Assembly: GCF_021502675.1 (NCBI RefSeq)
Contig: NZ_JAKFHA010000008.1
Location: forward strand, 1 to 35,633
From: Yinghuangia soli
Lineage (GTDB): Bacteria > Actinomycetota > Actinomycetes > Streptomycetales > Streptomycetaceae
Direction of reading: 5' to 3'
DNA length: 35,633 nucleotides
Shown here in pieces: positions 23,748 through 31,831 of the stretch; positions within the stretch are counted from its first letter, which is position 1, and each line of letters begins with the position of its first letter. The notes beneath the pieces were generated by a model that was not told the origin of the DNA, made no database searches, and saw nothing but the letters and a program-made list of their open reading frames with translations. The position numbers were made by a program, and so were the translations under genes.

Positions 23748-24800
23748 GTGAAGCCACACAAGACAGGCCGGGCGCACGCGAGCGGCACCGGCAGCGTGAC
23801 GCGGTTCCCCAGGGACGCCTGGTACGCCCTCGCCCGCGCCGATGAGGTCGGCCGATCGCCGGCCGGCCGCGTCGTGCACGGCACCGGCGTCGTCCTCTAC
23901 CGGACCTCGGCGGGGACCGTCGCCGCCCTTGCCGACCGGTGCGCGCACCGGCCGTACCCGCTCAGCCTCGGCCGGGTCGCAGGCGACCTGCTCATCTCCT
24001 CGTACTCCGGCTTCGCCTACGGCCCCGACGGGCGCGTCGTTTCGGTGCCGACCCAGAAGCGCGTCCCGGTCGGCGCGGCGGTCCGCGCCTATCCCGTACG
24101 GGAGTACGCAGGGTTGGTGTGGGTCTGGACCGGCAGCCCGGGGCTCGCGTCCCGGCGCCCGCTGCCCGCGCTGCCCTGGCTGACCGAGCCGGACTGGACG
24201 ACCTTCGGCGCCGACTGGGAGACCGCCGCGGCCGGCGGGCTGCTGCAGGACAACTTCGCCGACATCACGCACGTCCCGCACCTGGACCCGGCACTCGCGC
24301 CGCCTGTCCTGCACCAGGTGCCGCCGCGCCTCGACGTCGAGGTCACCGAGCAACAGGTGCGCTTCCGCCGGGACTTCCCACCCGCCCGGCTGCAGACCTG
24401 GCAGAGCGAGGCGACCGGACTGCCGCCCGAAGGGGAGTACGCGCAGCACGAAGAAGGCTGGTTCGCGGCCCCCGGGCTCTGGGCGGACCGCTGGGACGTC
24501 CTGGTCCCCGGCGAGCCGCTCACCCTGCACTTCACGCACGCTCTCACGCCCGTCGACGAACGCCGCACCCGCCACTACTGGGCGGTCAGCCGCAACTTCT
24601 CCCCGAAGCCCGAGACCACCGGCATCCTGCGGCCGATCCTCGACGGGTACTACCGCAAGGTGAAGGACGCCCTCGAAGTGATGCAGGCACTCGTCGACCG
24701 CGAAGGCCCCGCGCCCGAGGTCCGGGTGCGGGCGGACGCCGCCCTGCTGGAAGTGCGCCGGGTCATGCGCCGCCTGCTCACGGAGGACACCGCACGATGA
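23748..24800 (+). CDS. VanA-like Rieske oxygenase alpha subunit with altered metal ligands
   Basis: GTG 23748 is preceded by GGAGG (23739-23743 region) and gives 350 aa; a GTG at 23730 overlapping the VanB stop is the alternative. The overall VanA-type pattern is present: PRDAWYALARADEVG, ADRCAHRPYPLSLGRVAGD, VPTQKRVPVGAAVRAYPV and LVWVWTG. The Rieske first pair is intact (Cys65, His67), but the second Cys and His are Ser84 and Ser87 (ISSYSGFAY where CxYHGF is expected). In the catalytic domain, N169-x2-D172-x2-H175 is kept, while the second iron His is shifted or lost (HVPHLD; Asp180 at the usual His position, His178 nearby). The codons read cleanly in a frame with good neighbours, so this does not look like a frameshift. 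Family membership is secure; oxygenase activity is doubtful. Confidence 0.85.
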   Translation: MKPHKTGRAHASGTGSVTRFPRDAWYALARADEVGRSPAGRVVHGTGVVLYRTSAGTVAALADRCAHRPYPLSLGRVAGDLLISSYSGFAYGPDGRVVSVPTQKRVPVGAAVRAYPVREYAGLVWVWTGSPGLASRRPLPALPWLTEPDWTTFGADWETAAAGGLLQDNFADITHVPHLDPALAPPVLHQVPPRLDVEVTEQQVRFRRDFPPARLQTWQSEATGLPPEGEYAQHEEGWFAAPGLWADRWDVLVPGEPLTLHFTHALTPVDERRTRHYWAVSRNFSPKPETTGILRPILDGYYRKVKDALEVMQALVDREGPAPEVRVRADAALLEVRRVMRRLLTEDTAR

Positions 24801-26188
24801 ACGACACGACGAGCCCCTACCGCGTCACGAACCCCGCCACCGGCGAGCAGGGCTCGCCGCACCCCACCGCGAGCCCGGACCAGGTGGAAGCCGCCCTCTC
24901 CGCGGCCGCGGCCGCCTACCCCGCGTGGCGGGCCACCCCGCTTTCCGAACGCCGGGCGCTGCTGCACCGGGTCGCCGACCTGCACGACGAGGCAGCCGGC
25001 GAACTCGCCGCCGTCATGGCCCGGGAGATGGGCAAGCCGGTCCGCTCCGGGCGCGGCGAGATCGGCCTGTGCGCCGAGATCTACCGCTACTACGCGGACC
25101 ACGCCGAGGAGTTCCTCGCCGACGAAGTCCTGCCGCAGCGGGACGGCGCCACCGCACTCCTGCGCATGGCCCCCGTCGGGCCACTCCTCGGGGTCATGCC
25201 GTGGAACTACCCGTACTACCAGGTCGCCCGGTTCGCCGCGCCGAACCTGCTGCTCGGCAACACCATCCTGCTCAAGCACGCCCCGCAGTGCCCCGAGAGC
25301 GCCCTGCGGCTGGCCGAGATGTTCGCCGGCGCCGGACTGATACCCGGCGGCTACACCAACCTCTTTCTGGACAACGACCAGGCCGCCGCGGTGATCGCCG
25401 ATCCGCGCGTCCAGGGGGTTTCGCTGACCGGCTCGGAGCGCGCCGGCGCGGCGGTCGCCGAGGCCGCCGGCCGCCACCTGAAGAAGGTGGTGCTCGAACT
25501 GGGCGGCGCCGACGCGTTCATCGTCCTGGACACCGCCGACCTCGACGCCCTGATCGCCGAGGCGGTGGTGGGGCGCATGGGCAACTGCGGCCAGGCCTGC
25601 AACGCGGCCAAGCGGTTCATCGTGGCCGCGGAACTGCACGACGAGTTCGTGGCGCGCTTCGCGGCGGCCGTCGCGGACATCCGGGTGGGGGACCCGTTCG
25701 ACGAGTCCATCGCCATGGGGCCGCTGTCGTCGCACGCCGCCCGCGACCAGGTCGCCGCACAGGTCGACGACGCGCTCGCCAAGGGCGCGGTCGCGCACAC
25801 CGGCGGTACGGCGGTCCCCGGCGCCGGGGCGTACTACCGGCCGACCGTACTGACCGGCGTCGTGCCGGGCATGCGGGCGTGGGACGAGGAGATCTTCGGG
25901 CCGGTCGCCGTGGTGCACAAGGCCGCCGACGCGGCGGAGGCCGTGCGGCTCGCCAACGACTCGCCGTACGGGCTGTCCGCCTCGGTACACGCCGCGGACC
26001 CCGCCGACGCCCTCGCGCTGGCGGACCTCCTCGACGTCGGCATGGTCTACATCGGCGAAGCCCCCTCGACCGCGGCCGACCTGCCTTTCGGCGGCACCAA
26101 GCGCAGCGGCTTCGGCCGCGAGCTCGGCCGCCTGGGCATCCAGGAGTTCGCCAACCGCAAGCTGGTCAAAGTGCGCGCCCAGGGTTAG
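24797..26188 (+). CDS. NAD(P)-dependent aldehyde dehydrogenase (succinate-semialdehyde/aminoaldehyde type)
   Basis: ATG 24797 overlaps the Rieske gene stop (ATGA); 463 aa, the length of short GabD-like enzymes. Catalytic Glu234 (LELGGADAF) and Cys268 (GQACNAAKRF) are 34 residues apart as expected, and the oxyanion Asn is in MPWNYPYYQ. EEIFGPVAVV and PFGGTKRSGFGRELG complete the fold. It oxidises an aldehyde to a carboxylate in the cytoplasm. In context, the substrate is probably an amino- or gamma-glutamylamino-aldehyde formed from the amine, the PuuC-like step, or a semialdehyde from the aminotransferase. It is the last gene of the reductase-Rieske-dehydrogenase operon and is closed by the strong hairpin at 26215-26251. 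Confidence 0.92.
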   Translation: MNDTTSPYRVTNPATGEQGSPHPTASPDQVEAALSAAAAAYPAWRATPLSERRALLHRVADLHDEAAGELAAVMAREMGKPVRSGRGEIGLCAEIYRYYADHAEEFLADEVLPQRDGATALLRMAPVGPLLGVMPWNYPYYQVARFAAPNLLLGNTILLKHAPQCPESALRLAEMFAGAGLIPGGYTNLFLDNDQAAAVIADPRVQGVSLTGSERAGAAVAEAAGRHLKKVVLELGGADAFIVLDTADLDALIAEAVVGRMGNCGQACNAAKRFIVAAELHDEFVARFAAAVADIRVGDPFDESIAMGPLSSHAARDQVAAQVDDALAKGAVAHTGGTAVPGAGAYYRPTVLTGVVPGMRAWDEEIFGPVAVVHKAADAAEAVRLANDSPYGLSASVHAADPADALALADLLDVGMVYIGEAPSTAADLPFGGTKRSGFGRELGRLGIQEFANRKLVKVRAQG

Positions 26189-26214
26189 CAACTTCCTCGG
26201 TACGTAAGCCGAAT

Positions 26215-26251
26215 GCCTGAAGGGGCGGGTCTCGGACCCGCCCCTTCAGGC
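26215..26251. terminator. Strong bidirectional terminator
   Basis: GCCTGAAGGGGCGGGT and its exact complement ACCCGCCCCTTCAGGC form a 16-bp stem with a 5-base loop (CTCGG) between the convergent aldehyde dehydrogenase and permease genes. Confidence 0.85.
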
Positions 26252-26283
26252 GTCTTCACAGGCTTTGCGCAGGGTGCCGGGCG

Positions 26284-27804
26284 TCAGCTCACGAACTCCT
26301 TGAGCAGCGCGTTTTCGCTGCGCTTCTTCGCGGTGGCCAGCGCGTACACGACGGCGCCGCCGAACACGGCGAACGGGCACAGCGCCAGGATCCAGCCGGT
26401 CGCGGACATGTGCCAGGCGTCCATGCTGGTGCCGGCCGTCCCGCTGATGAGCCCGAACCGGGCCAGCAGCAGATACAGGATCCCGACCATCGCCGCGAGG
26501 CTCAGCGCCGGGGCTATGAGCACGTTCCACGGCCGCGTGTCGCCGCCGTTGCGCCGGAAGTAGACGATGACCGAGATGCTCACGAGCGCCTGGACGAAGG
26601 TGAGCGCCACGATCGCGGTGATCGCGAACCAGTAGAAGAGGTTCACCACCGGATCGAGGTCGAACAGCGCGAACGCGGCCACCACGAGACCGGCGATCGA
26701 CGTCTGCAGGAACGACGCATAGGCCGGTACGCCACGGGAGTTCGTGCGCCCGAACGCCTTCGGCAGCAACTCGGCGCGGCCCATCGCGAAGAAGTAGCGG
26801 GTCGCGGAGTTGTGGAAGGCCAGCACGCACGCGAACGCGCTGCTGATCAGCAGCCACTTCATCAGCTCCGCCAGCCAGCCGCCCACATAGACGTCCGCCA
26901 CGTGGAAGAGCACCTGGGCGGGGTCGGCAAGCGGTACGTCGCCGACCGTGGTCAGCCGCACGGTCTCGTCGGCCACCTGGGTGTGCCCGACACCGCTCAC
27001 CACGCCGAACGACACGACCGCGAAGACGGCCGTGATGATGCCGACCGACAGGTACGTGGACAGCGGCACGGTACGCCGGGGGTTCCGCGACTCCTCGCCG
27101 TAGATCGCGGTGGCCTCGAAGCCGATGAAGCCGGCGAATGCGAAGGCGAACGCGATGCCCGGCGCGCCGTCCATGATGGCCGACGGACTGAACGAGGCGC
27201 CCAGGTCGATGCCGTCCGGGCCGCCGCCGTCCAGGAAGACCGCGAGCGCGGTCAGCATCATCGACCCGACCTCCAGGACCAGGAGCAGGCCGAGCAGCTT
27301 CGCGCCGAACTCGACGTGCAGCAGGCCCAGCACCTGGACCAGGGCGACCGCGGCGAGCGACCACACCCACCAGGGGACGTCCAGGGACGGCAGCGTCCCG
27401 GCGACCGTCGCCCCGAGGTAGCCGTACACCGCGGCCTGCACGAGGCAGTACGCCATGACGGTCACGAACGCGGACGCGACGCCCCAGGTCACCCCGAGGC
27501 CGCGGCCTATGTAGGCGAAGAAGGCGCCGGTGTGCACCACGTGGTTGCTCATCGCGGCGTAGCCGACCGAGAAGAGCATGAAGACCAGGCCCGCGACCAG
27601 GAAGGTCCCGGGCGCGGCGGCGCCGTTCCCGATGACCAGGATGCTGGGCACCAGGCCGGTCATCCCGGCGATGGGCGCGGCCGCCGCGATGACGAAGAAG
27701 CAGATTCCGAAGACCCCGATGGCATTCCGGGTGAGCGACGTGCCGCCCGTTCCTCCCGGATCCCTCGGTTCTCTGTCGGTCGGCTCGGCGGTCTCGGTGC
27801 TCAC
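26284..27804 (-). CDS. APC-superfamily amino acid/amine permease
   Basis: The start is GTG 27804, which has GGGAGGG just upstream; a longer in-frame ATG (27948) would add 48 proline-rich residues without a ribosome binding site. The 506-aa protein has about 12 hydrophobic segments after a ~35-residue acidic leader. TM1 carries the APC pattern AAAAPIAGMTGLVPSILVIGNG, and GFIGFEATAIYGEESRNPRR is the diagnostic TM6-loop motif. It should import an amino acid or amine by proton symport. The position inside the cluster makes it the likely importer of the pathway substrate, the role PuuP plays in E. coli. Confidence 0.9.
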   Translation of the reverse strand: MSTETAEPTDREPRDPGGTGGTSLTRNAIGVFGICFFVIAAAAPIAGMTGLVPSILVIGNGAAAPGTFLVAGLVFMLFSVGYAAMSNHVVHTGAFFAYIGRGLGVTWGVASAFVTVMAYCLVQAAVYGYLGATVAGTLPSLDVPWWVWSLAAVALVQVLGLLHVEFGAKLLGLLLVLEVGSMMLTALAVFLDGGGPDGIDLGASFSPSAIMDGAPGIAFAFAFAGFIGFEATAIYGEESRNPRRTVPLSTYLSVGIITAVFAVVSFGVVSGVGHTQVADETVRLTTVGDVPLADPAQVLFHVADVYVGGWLAELMKWLLISSAFACVLAFHNSATRYFFAMGRAELLPKAFGRTNSRGVPAYASFLQTSIAGLVVAAFALFDLDPVVNLFYWFAITAIVALTFVQALVSISVIVYFRRNGGDTRPWNVLIAPALSLAAMVGILYLLLARFGLISGTAGTSMDAWHMSATGWILALCPFAVFGGAVVYALATAKKRSENALLKEFVS

Positions 27805-27916
27805 GGTTCCCTCCCGGGGGTCGGCGGGGAATGCGCCGGTCGGCGCGTCCCCGGCTTGGCGTACGGAGTCGTCAGGCGGTGGTTCGGGCGGGTGCGCCGG
27901 GCGGGGCGCAGCGGGC

Positions 27917-27946
27917 GCCGCGGCCGGATGGCGGTCCGGCCGCGGC
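27917..27946 (-). terminator. Hairpin downstream of the alcohol dehydrogenase
   Basis: GCCGCGGCCGGA and TCCGGCCGCGGC form a perfect 12-bp stem with a 6-base loop, starting 5 bp after the leftward dehydrogenase stop. It probably separates that gene from the permease 147 bp away, which would then need its own promoter. Confidence 0.65.
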
Positions 27947-27951
27947 ACGGT

Positions 27952-28920
27952 TCAGGAGGTGGTCAGCACGATGCGGCCCCGGGAAGCGCCGGAGCGCAGC
28001 AGTTCGTGGGCCCGGTTGGCCTCGCTCAGCGGGAGGTGTTCGACGACGTGCCGCAGCGGCTCGCGGCGGGCCATGCCCAGCAGGTCGTGCAGGTCGGCGA
28101 GGCTGCCCCAGATGCTGGTGGTGAGCGAGACCTCGCTGGGCAGGCGGCCCAGGCCGAAGGGCACGCTGCCGCCGAACATCCCGACCAGGACGACTACTCC
28201 GCCGCGCTGCACGTTGGCCACCGCGGCGCCGAGCGTCGCCTCGGCGCCCACGAAGTCGACCACGGCGTCGTACGGCGCGCCGCCGACCTCCTCGGGCGTG
28301 AGCGTCGTGTCGGCGCCGAGTTCGCGCGCCACCGAGAGCCGGGCGGGCAGCGTGTCGACCACCGTGATGTGCACGCCCGGGGTGCGGCGCAGGAACTGCA
28401 CCGCGTACTGGCCCAGGCCGCCCGCGCCGATGACCAGCACGCGCGACGAACGACCGGCCTCGCGCAGGGTCATGGCCCGCCGCACCGCGCGGAACGCGGT
28501 CAGCCCGCCGCACGCGAGCGGGGCGACTTCGAGCGGGTCGAGGCCCTCCAGCGGCACCAGGTACTCGCGGTGGGGGACCAGCATCTTGTCGGCGTAGCCG
28601 CCGTCGTCCACAATCCCGGCCTCGTGGCTGTCGGCGCAGATCATCTCCTGCCCGGCCGCGCACTGCAGGCATCCCGGGCGGCGGCAGCCCCACGGGGCGT
28701 ACACCATGACGGGACCCAAGCGGGCGTCCAGGCCGACCACTTCGTGGCCGAGCACGATCGGGGTGCGGCCGATGCTGCCGTCCGCGACATGCAGGTCGGA
28801 ATGGCAGACGCCGCACCCGAGGACGTCGATCACCGTCTGGTCCGGGCCGGCCGCCACGGGGTCCGGCACCTCGCGTGCGACAAGGGGTTTTCCGGGGGCC
28901 TCAAGAGTCATCGTCCGCAT
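27952..28920 (-). CDS. Zinc-dependent alcohol dehydrogenase (MDR family)
   Basis: The 322-aa reading from ATG 28920 has the catalytic zinc set Cys39 (GVCHSD), His59-Glu60 (LGHEV) and a Cys in PLACGGL. It also has a complete structural zinc lobe, Cys79, Cys84, Cys87 and Cys95 (CRRPGCLQC...C). The nucleotide-binding motif is VIGAGGLGQYAVQ. It interconverts an alcohol and aldehyde with NAD(P). It is slightly shorter than the usual ~340-350 aa because the loop after GHE is trimmed. It diverges from the gamma-glutamyl ligase at 29017 across a shared operator, so it is probably induced with it and may oxidise an amino-alcohol or hydroxylated intermediate made by the P450. Confidence 0.9.
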   Translation of the reverse strand: MRTMTLEAPGKPLVAREVPDPVAAGPDQTVIDVLGCGVCHSDLHVADGSIGRTPIVLGHEVVGLDARLGPVMVYAPWGCRRPGCLQCAAGQEMICADSHEAGIVDDGGYADKMLVPHREYLVPLEGLDPLEVAPLACGGLTAFRAVRRAMTLREAGRSSRVLVIGAGGLGQYAVQFLRRTPGVHITVVDTLPARLSVARELGADTTLTPEEVGGAPYDAVVDFVGAEATLGAAVANVQRGGVVVLVGMFGGSVPFGLGRLPSEVSLTTSIWGSLADLHDLLGMARREPLRHVVEHLPLSEANRAHELLRSGASRGRIVLTTS

Positions 28921-28984
28921 CGGCCAGCCTTTCCGAGGTGCCTTGGGTGCCTTGCCGCTCCCGCCTGATGGCCGGTAAGGTAGC

Positions 28985-29004
28985 TGATAGACGATAATTT
29001 ATCT
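28985..29004. promoter_or_regulatory. 20-bp operator-like site between the alcohol dehydrogenase and ligase genes
   Basis: TGATAGACGATAATTTATCT lies 12 bp before the ligase GTG and about 65 bp before the divergent dehydrogenase. It contains the 11-bp palindrome GATAA-T-TTATC. It matches the reverse strand of the site at 34069-34088 at 16 of 20 positions. The A+T content is exceptional locally, and it overlaps likely -10 elements in both directions. Confidence 0.65.
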
Positions 29005-29016
29005 ACGGGAGGGGCC

Positions 29017-30354
29017 GTGGCGAACGAGCCAGGCAGAAACCTCGACGAATGCGCACGGATCGCCGAGTCGGCAGGCGTGCACACCGTCATCTGCCTCTTC
29101 ACCGACACCTGGGGGGTCCCGCGCGGGAAGCACCTCCCGATCCGCCAGTTCCTGCGCGGCGGACGCTTCACCACGGCCGCGGTCGCGCTGTCGTGGAACC
29201 CGCGCTCCGACGTCCAGCCCACGCCGTGGGCCGAGATGGACAGCGAGTTCAAGGACATGGCGGTGGTCGCCGACCTGGACACCTTCCGGATCGCCGGCTG
29301 GACCGAGGGCACCGCGGTCGTCGTCTGCGACACGGTCGACCTGGAGACCGGCGAGCCGACCGCGATGGACGCACGCGCGATGCTCAAGCGCACGCTGCGC
29401 GAGTACGCCGAGCTCGGGATGACCGTGAACCAGGCCCCCGAGCTGGAGTTCCACCTCTTCGGTGCGGACTGGAAGCCGATATCGGACAAGTCGCTGTGCT
29501 ACTCGGTGGACCGCGCCGACGAACTGGACACGGTCCTCGGCGCGATCCGCGGGGCCCTGCTGCGCACCGGTATCGACTGCGAGGCGAGCAACGTCGAGTA
29601 CGGCCCGTCCCAGATCGAGATCAACCTGCGCTACGCCGCGGGGATCACCTCGATCGACGAGACGGTCCTGTTCCGGTTGATCACCCGCGCGGTCGCGCGC
29701 CGGCACGGCTACCACGCGACCTTCATGGTCAAGCCGATCAACGGCGGCGCCGGCTCCGGCATGCACATCCACCAGAGCCTTGTCGACACCCAGGGCCGCA
29801 ACGTCTTCGCGGTCCCGGACAGCCCCGGCCACGCGCTCCCGTCCAAGGCGATGCAGGGCTACGTCGCCGGACTGCTGCGCCGCCAGCTCGACCTGCAGGT
29901 GCTGGCGATGCCCACGGTGACCGCGTACCGCCGGGCCGAGGACTACTCCTTCTCGCCCACCCAGGTCTGCTGGGGCATGGACAACAGGCTGGTCGGCGTC
30001 CGCTGCCTGACCCCGGACGAGCCGGGCACCCGCGTCGAGGTGCGCTGGGGCGCCGCCGACGCCAATCCGTACCTGCTCGCGCACGGCTACCTGCAGGCCG
30101 GGCTCGAAGGCATGCGGGACAACGCGCCGCTGCAGCCGGTCTCGACCGGCGACCCGCACGCCGACACCGCGCTGCCGCGCCTTGCGCCCAGCCTGGACAA
30201 GGCCGTCGAGGCCTTCCACGGCAGCGAGTTCGCCCGCCGCGCCTACGGCGACATGTTCGTCGACACGTTCACGGTCATGCAGCGCAACGAGCTCGCCGCC
30301 TTCGGTGCGCACATCACCGACTGGGAGTTCGCGCGCTATGCCGACATCTTCTGA
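29017..30354 (+). CDS. Glutamine-synthetase-like gamma-glutamyl-amine ligase (PuuA/GlnA3-GlnA4 type)
   Basis: GTG 29017 follows GGGAGGGG (29008-29014); 445 aa. Glutamine synthetase motifs are present: metal-binding NQAPELEFHLFG, EYGPSQIEIN, the GSGMHIHQSL histidine segment, PTVTAYRRAEDYSFSP and RVEVRWGAADANPYL. The N-terminal pattern TDTWGVPRGKHLPI and absence of the adenylylation-loop sequence of assimilatory GlnA place it with ligases that join glutamate to amines (putrescine, ethanolamine, isopropylamine). The reaction would be ATP + glutamate + amine giving the gamma-glutamylamide. It leads an operon with two gamma-glutamyl/amidotransferase-type hydrolases and a P450. The amine is unknown. 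Confidence 0.88.
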   Translation: MANEPGRNLDECARIAESAGVHTVICLFTDTWGVPRGKHLPIRQFLRGGRFTTAAVALSWNPRSDVQPTPWAEMDSEFKDMAVVADLDTFRIAGWTEGTAVVVCDTVDLETGEPTAMDARAMLKRTLREYAELGMTVNQAPELEFHLFGADWKPISDKSLCYSVDRADELDTVLGAIRGALLRTGIDCEASNVEYGPSQIEINLRYAAGITSIDETVLFRLITRAVARRHGYHATFMVKPINGGAGSGMHIHQSLVDTQGRNVFAVPDSPGHALPSKAMQGYVAGLLRRQLDLQVLAMPTVTAYRRAEDYSFSPTQVCWGMDNRLVGVRCLTPDEPGTRVEVRWGAADANPYLLAHGYLQAGLEGMRDNAPLQPVSTGDPHADTALPRLAPSLDKAVEAFHGSEFARRAYGDMFVDTFTVMQRNELAAFGAHITDWEFARYADIF

Positions 30355-31081
30355 GCCCGCCGGCGACCCGCTGCGCGCCACCGGCCGGCCGCCGAGGGCC
30401 GTGCTCGTCACGCATGAGGCCTTCGGCGCCGACGACACCGGAGCGGTCCGCGGACTGCTCGCCGACCGCGGCTTCGAGGTCGTCCACCACACCGTGTTCC
30501 CGCGCGGCGAGGCCCGCGACCCCGACCTGGCCCTGCCCGACCCGGCCGGCGCCGACCTGGTGATGGTCTTCGGCTCGTTCGCGCACGCCTGGGAACCGCG
30601 GAACAAGGACTGGGTCGCCACCGAGGTCGCCTGGGTCCGGCGGGTGCTGGCCTGGGACATCCCCTATGTCGGCATCTGCTTCGGCGGCCAGCTGCTGGCC
30701 GACGCCTGGGGCGGGCGGATAGAACCCGGGGACGGCCACGAGATCGGCATGCTGACCTTCGCGACCGTCCCCGAATGCCCGGTCCCGGGCGGCCCGTGGT
30801 TCTCCTGGCACAGCGACCGCGTGGTCCTGCCGCCGGACGTCGCGGTGTGGTCGCGCAGCGACTTCGGGCCGCAGATCTTCACCCGCGGCCGGTCCATCGG
30901 GGTGCAGTTCCACCCCGAGGTCACCCGGGCCCTGGTCGAGTCCTGGATCCGCACCGACGAAGCCGGCGTCGACCGGCTGCACGGCGCGGACCGGCTGCGC
31001 GCCGAGGTCGACGAGAACGTGGACACCGCGCAGGAGAACCTGCGGCGCTTCCTCGACTGGGTGATCGGAGCCTGGGTATGA
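30338..31081 (+). CDS. Class I glutamine amidotransferase-like protein
   Basis: ATG 30338 lies 17 nt inside the ligase gene; 247 aa. The triad is visible as Cys114 (GICFGGQLLA), His192 and Glu194 (GVQFHPEVT). Other GMP-synthase-type amidotransferase features are VMVFGSFAHAWE and FSWHSD. No partner synthase domain is present, so it is a free-standing hydrolase or amidase. Its position between a gamma-glutamyl ligase and a PuuD-like hydrolase suggests it cleaves or channels a gamma-glutamyl intermediate, like amidotransferase-type hydrolases in alkylamine degradation (inference). The heavy overlaps imply coupled translation. Confidence 0.85.
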   Translation: MPTSSEPAGDPLRATGRPPRAVLVTHEAFGADDTGAVRGLLADRGFEVVHHTVFPRGEARDPDLALPDPAGADLVMVFGSFAHAWEPRNKDWVATEVAWVRRVLAWDIPYVGICFGGQLLADAWGGRIEPGDGHEIGMLTFATVPECPVPGGPWFSWHSDRVVLPPDVAVWSRSDFGPQIFTRGRSIGVQFHPEVTRALVESWIRTDEAGVDRLHGADRLRAEVDENVDTAQENLRRFLDWVIGAWV

Positions 31082-31800
31082 CCGGGCGCCCCCGCATCGC
31101 CGTCCCGGGCCGGTTCAGCGCATCCGCCTCGGCGCTGCGCTACCGGGCGGTCGTCAATGCCCATGCTCTCCTCGAAGCGGTCTGGGCCGCGGGCGGCGAC
31201 CCTGTCACCCTGCTGCCGACCCCGGATCCGACGCCCGAGGAGACCGCGGCCCGGCTCGCCGCGTACGACGGCGTGCTGCTGCCGGGCGGTGCCGACATCA
31301 ACCCGGCCCTGTACGGCGCCGCACCGGAGCCCGGGACCGACCCGCCCGACGACGTCCAGGACGCCTTCGACCTGGCCGTACTGGAGTACGCGATCGGGCA
31401 TGCGGTGCCGCTGCTCACCGTGTGCCGCGGCACGCAGCTCCTCAACGCCGCCCTGGGCGGCACCCTCGACCAGGCCTTCGCCGATCCGCACGTGCACGTC
31501 GTGCAGAAGGTCACGCCGGTCGACCCGGTCCTGTTCGGACCGGACTCCATCCCGGTCAGCTGCTACCACCGGCAGCGCATCGACGTGCTGGCCGACGCGC
31601 TGGAGCCGTTCGCGTACGCCGAGGACGGCACCATCGAGGCGGTCCGCTACCGGGCCGCGCCCGGCTGGGTCTTCGGCGTGCAGTGGCACCCCGAGGACAC
31701 CGCCGCCACCGATGCGCACCAGCAGCTCCTGCTCGAACACTTCGTGGCCGCGGCCCGGGACCGCGGCCGGGACGCACGGCACCTCCGGCAGACCTCGTAA
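31078..31800 (+). CDS. Gamma-glutamyl-GABA hydrolase-like peptidase C26 (PuuD type)
   Basis: ATG 31078 overlaps the previous stop (ATGA); 240 aa. The nucleophile is Cys116 (LLTVCRGTQLLNAALGG), with His204 and Glu206 (GVQWHPED). DGVLLPGGADINPALYG and the SCYHRQRID segment are typical of peptidase C26/PuuD, which frees glutamate from gamma-glutamyl-aminobutyrate after oxidation. Here it probably removes the glutamyl group once the amine part has been oxidised to an acid. It follows a second amidotransferase-like enzyme, so the operon encodes two potential deglutamylases. Confidence 0.9.
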   Translation: MTGRPRIAVPGRFSASASALRYRAVVNAHALLEAVWAAGGDPVTLLPTPDPTPEETAARLAAYDGVLLPGGADINPALYGAAPEPGTDPPDDVQDAFDLAVLEYAIGHAVPLLTVCRGTQLLNAALGGTLDQAFADPHVHVVQKVTPVDPVLFGPDSIPVSCYHRQRIDVLADALEPFAYAEDGTIEAVRYRAAPGWVFGVQWHPEDTAATDAHQQLLLEHFVAAARDRGRDARHLRQTS

Positions 31801-31831
31801 GCCCAGCAAGTCCGGCAAGAGAAGGAACGTC

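Noticed and set aside
29017-30354. Housekeeping glutamine synthetase (glnA)
   Set aside because: The N-terminal pattern, missing adenylylation-type segment and neighbouring gamma-glutamyl hydrolases fit an amine ligase instead.
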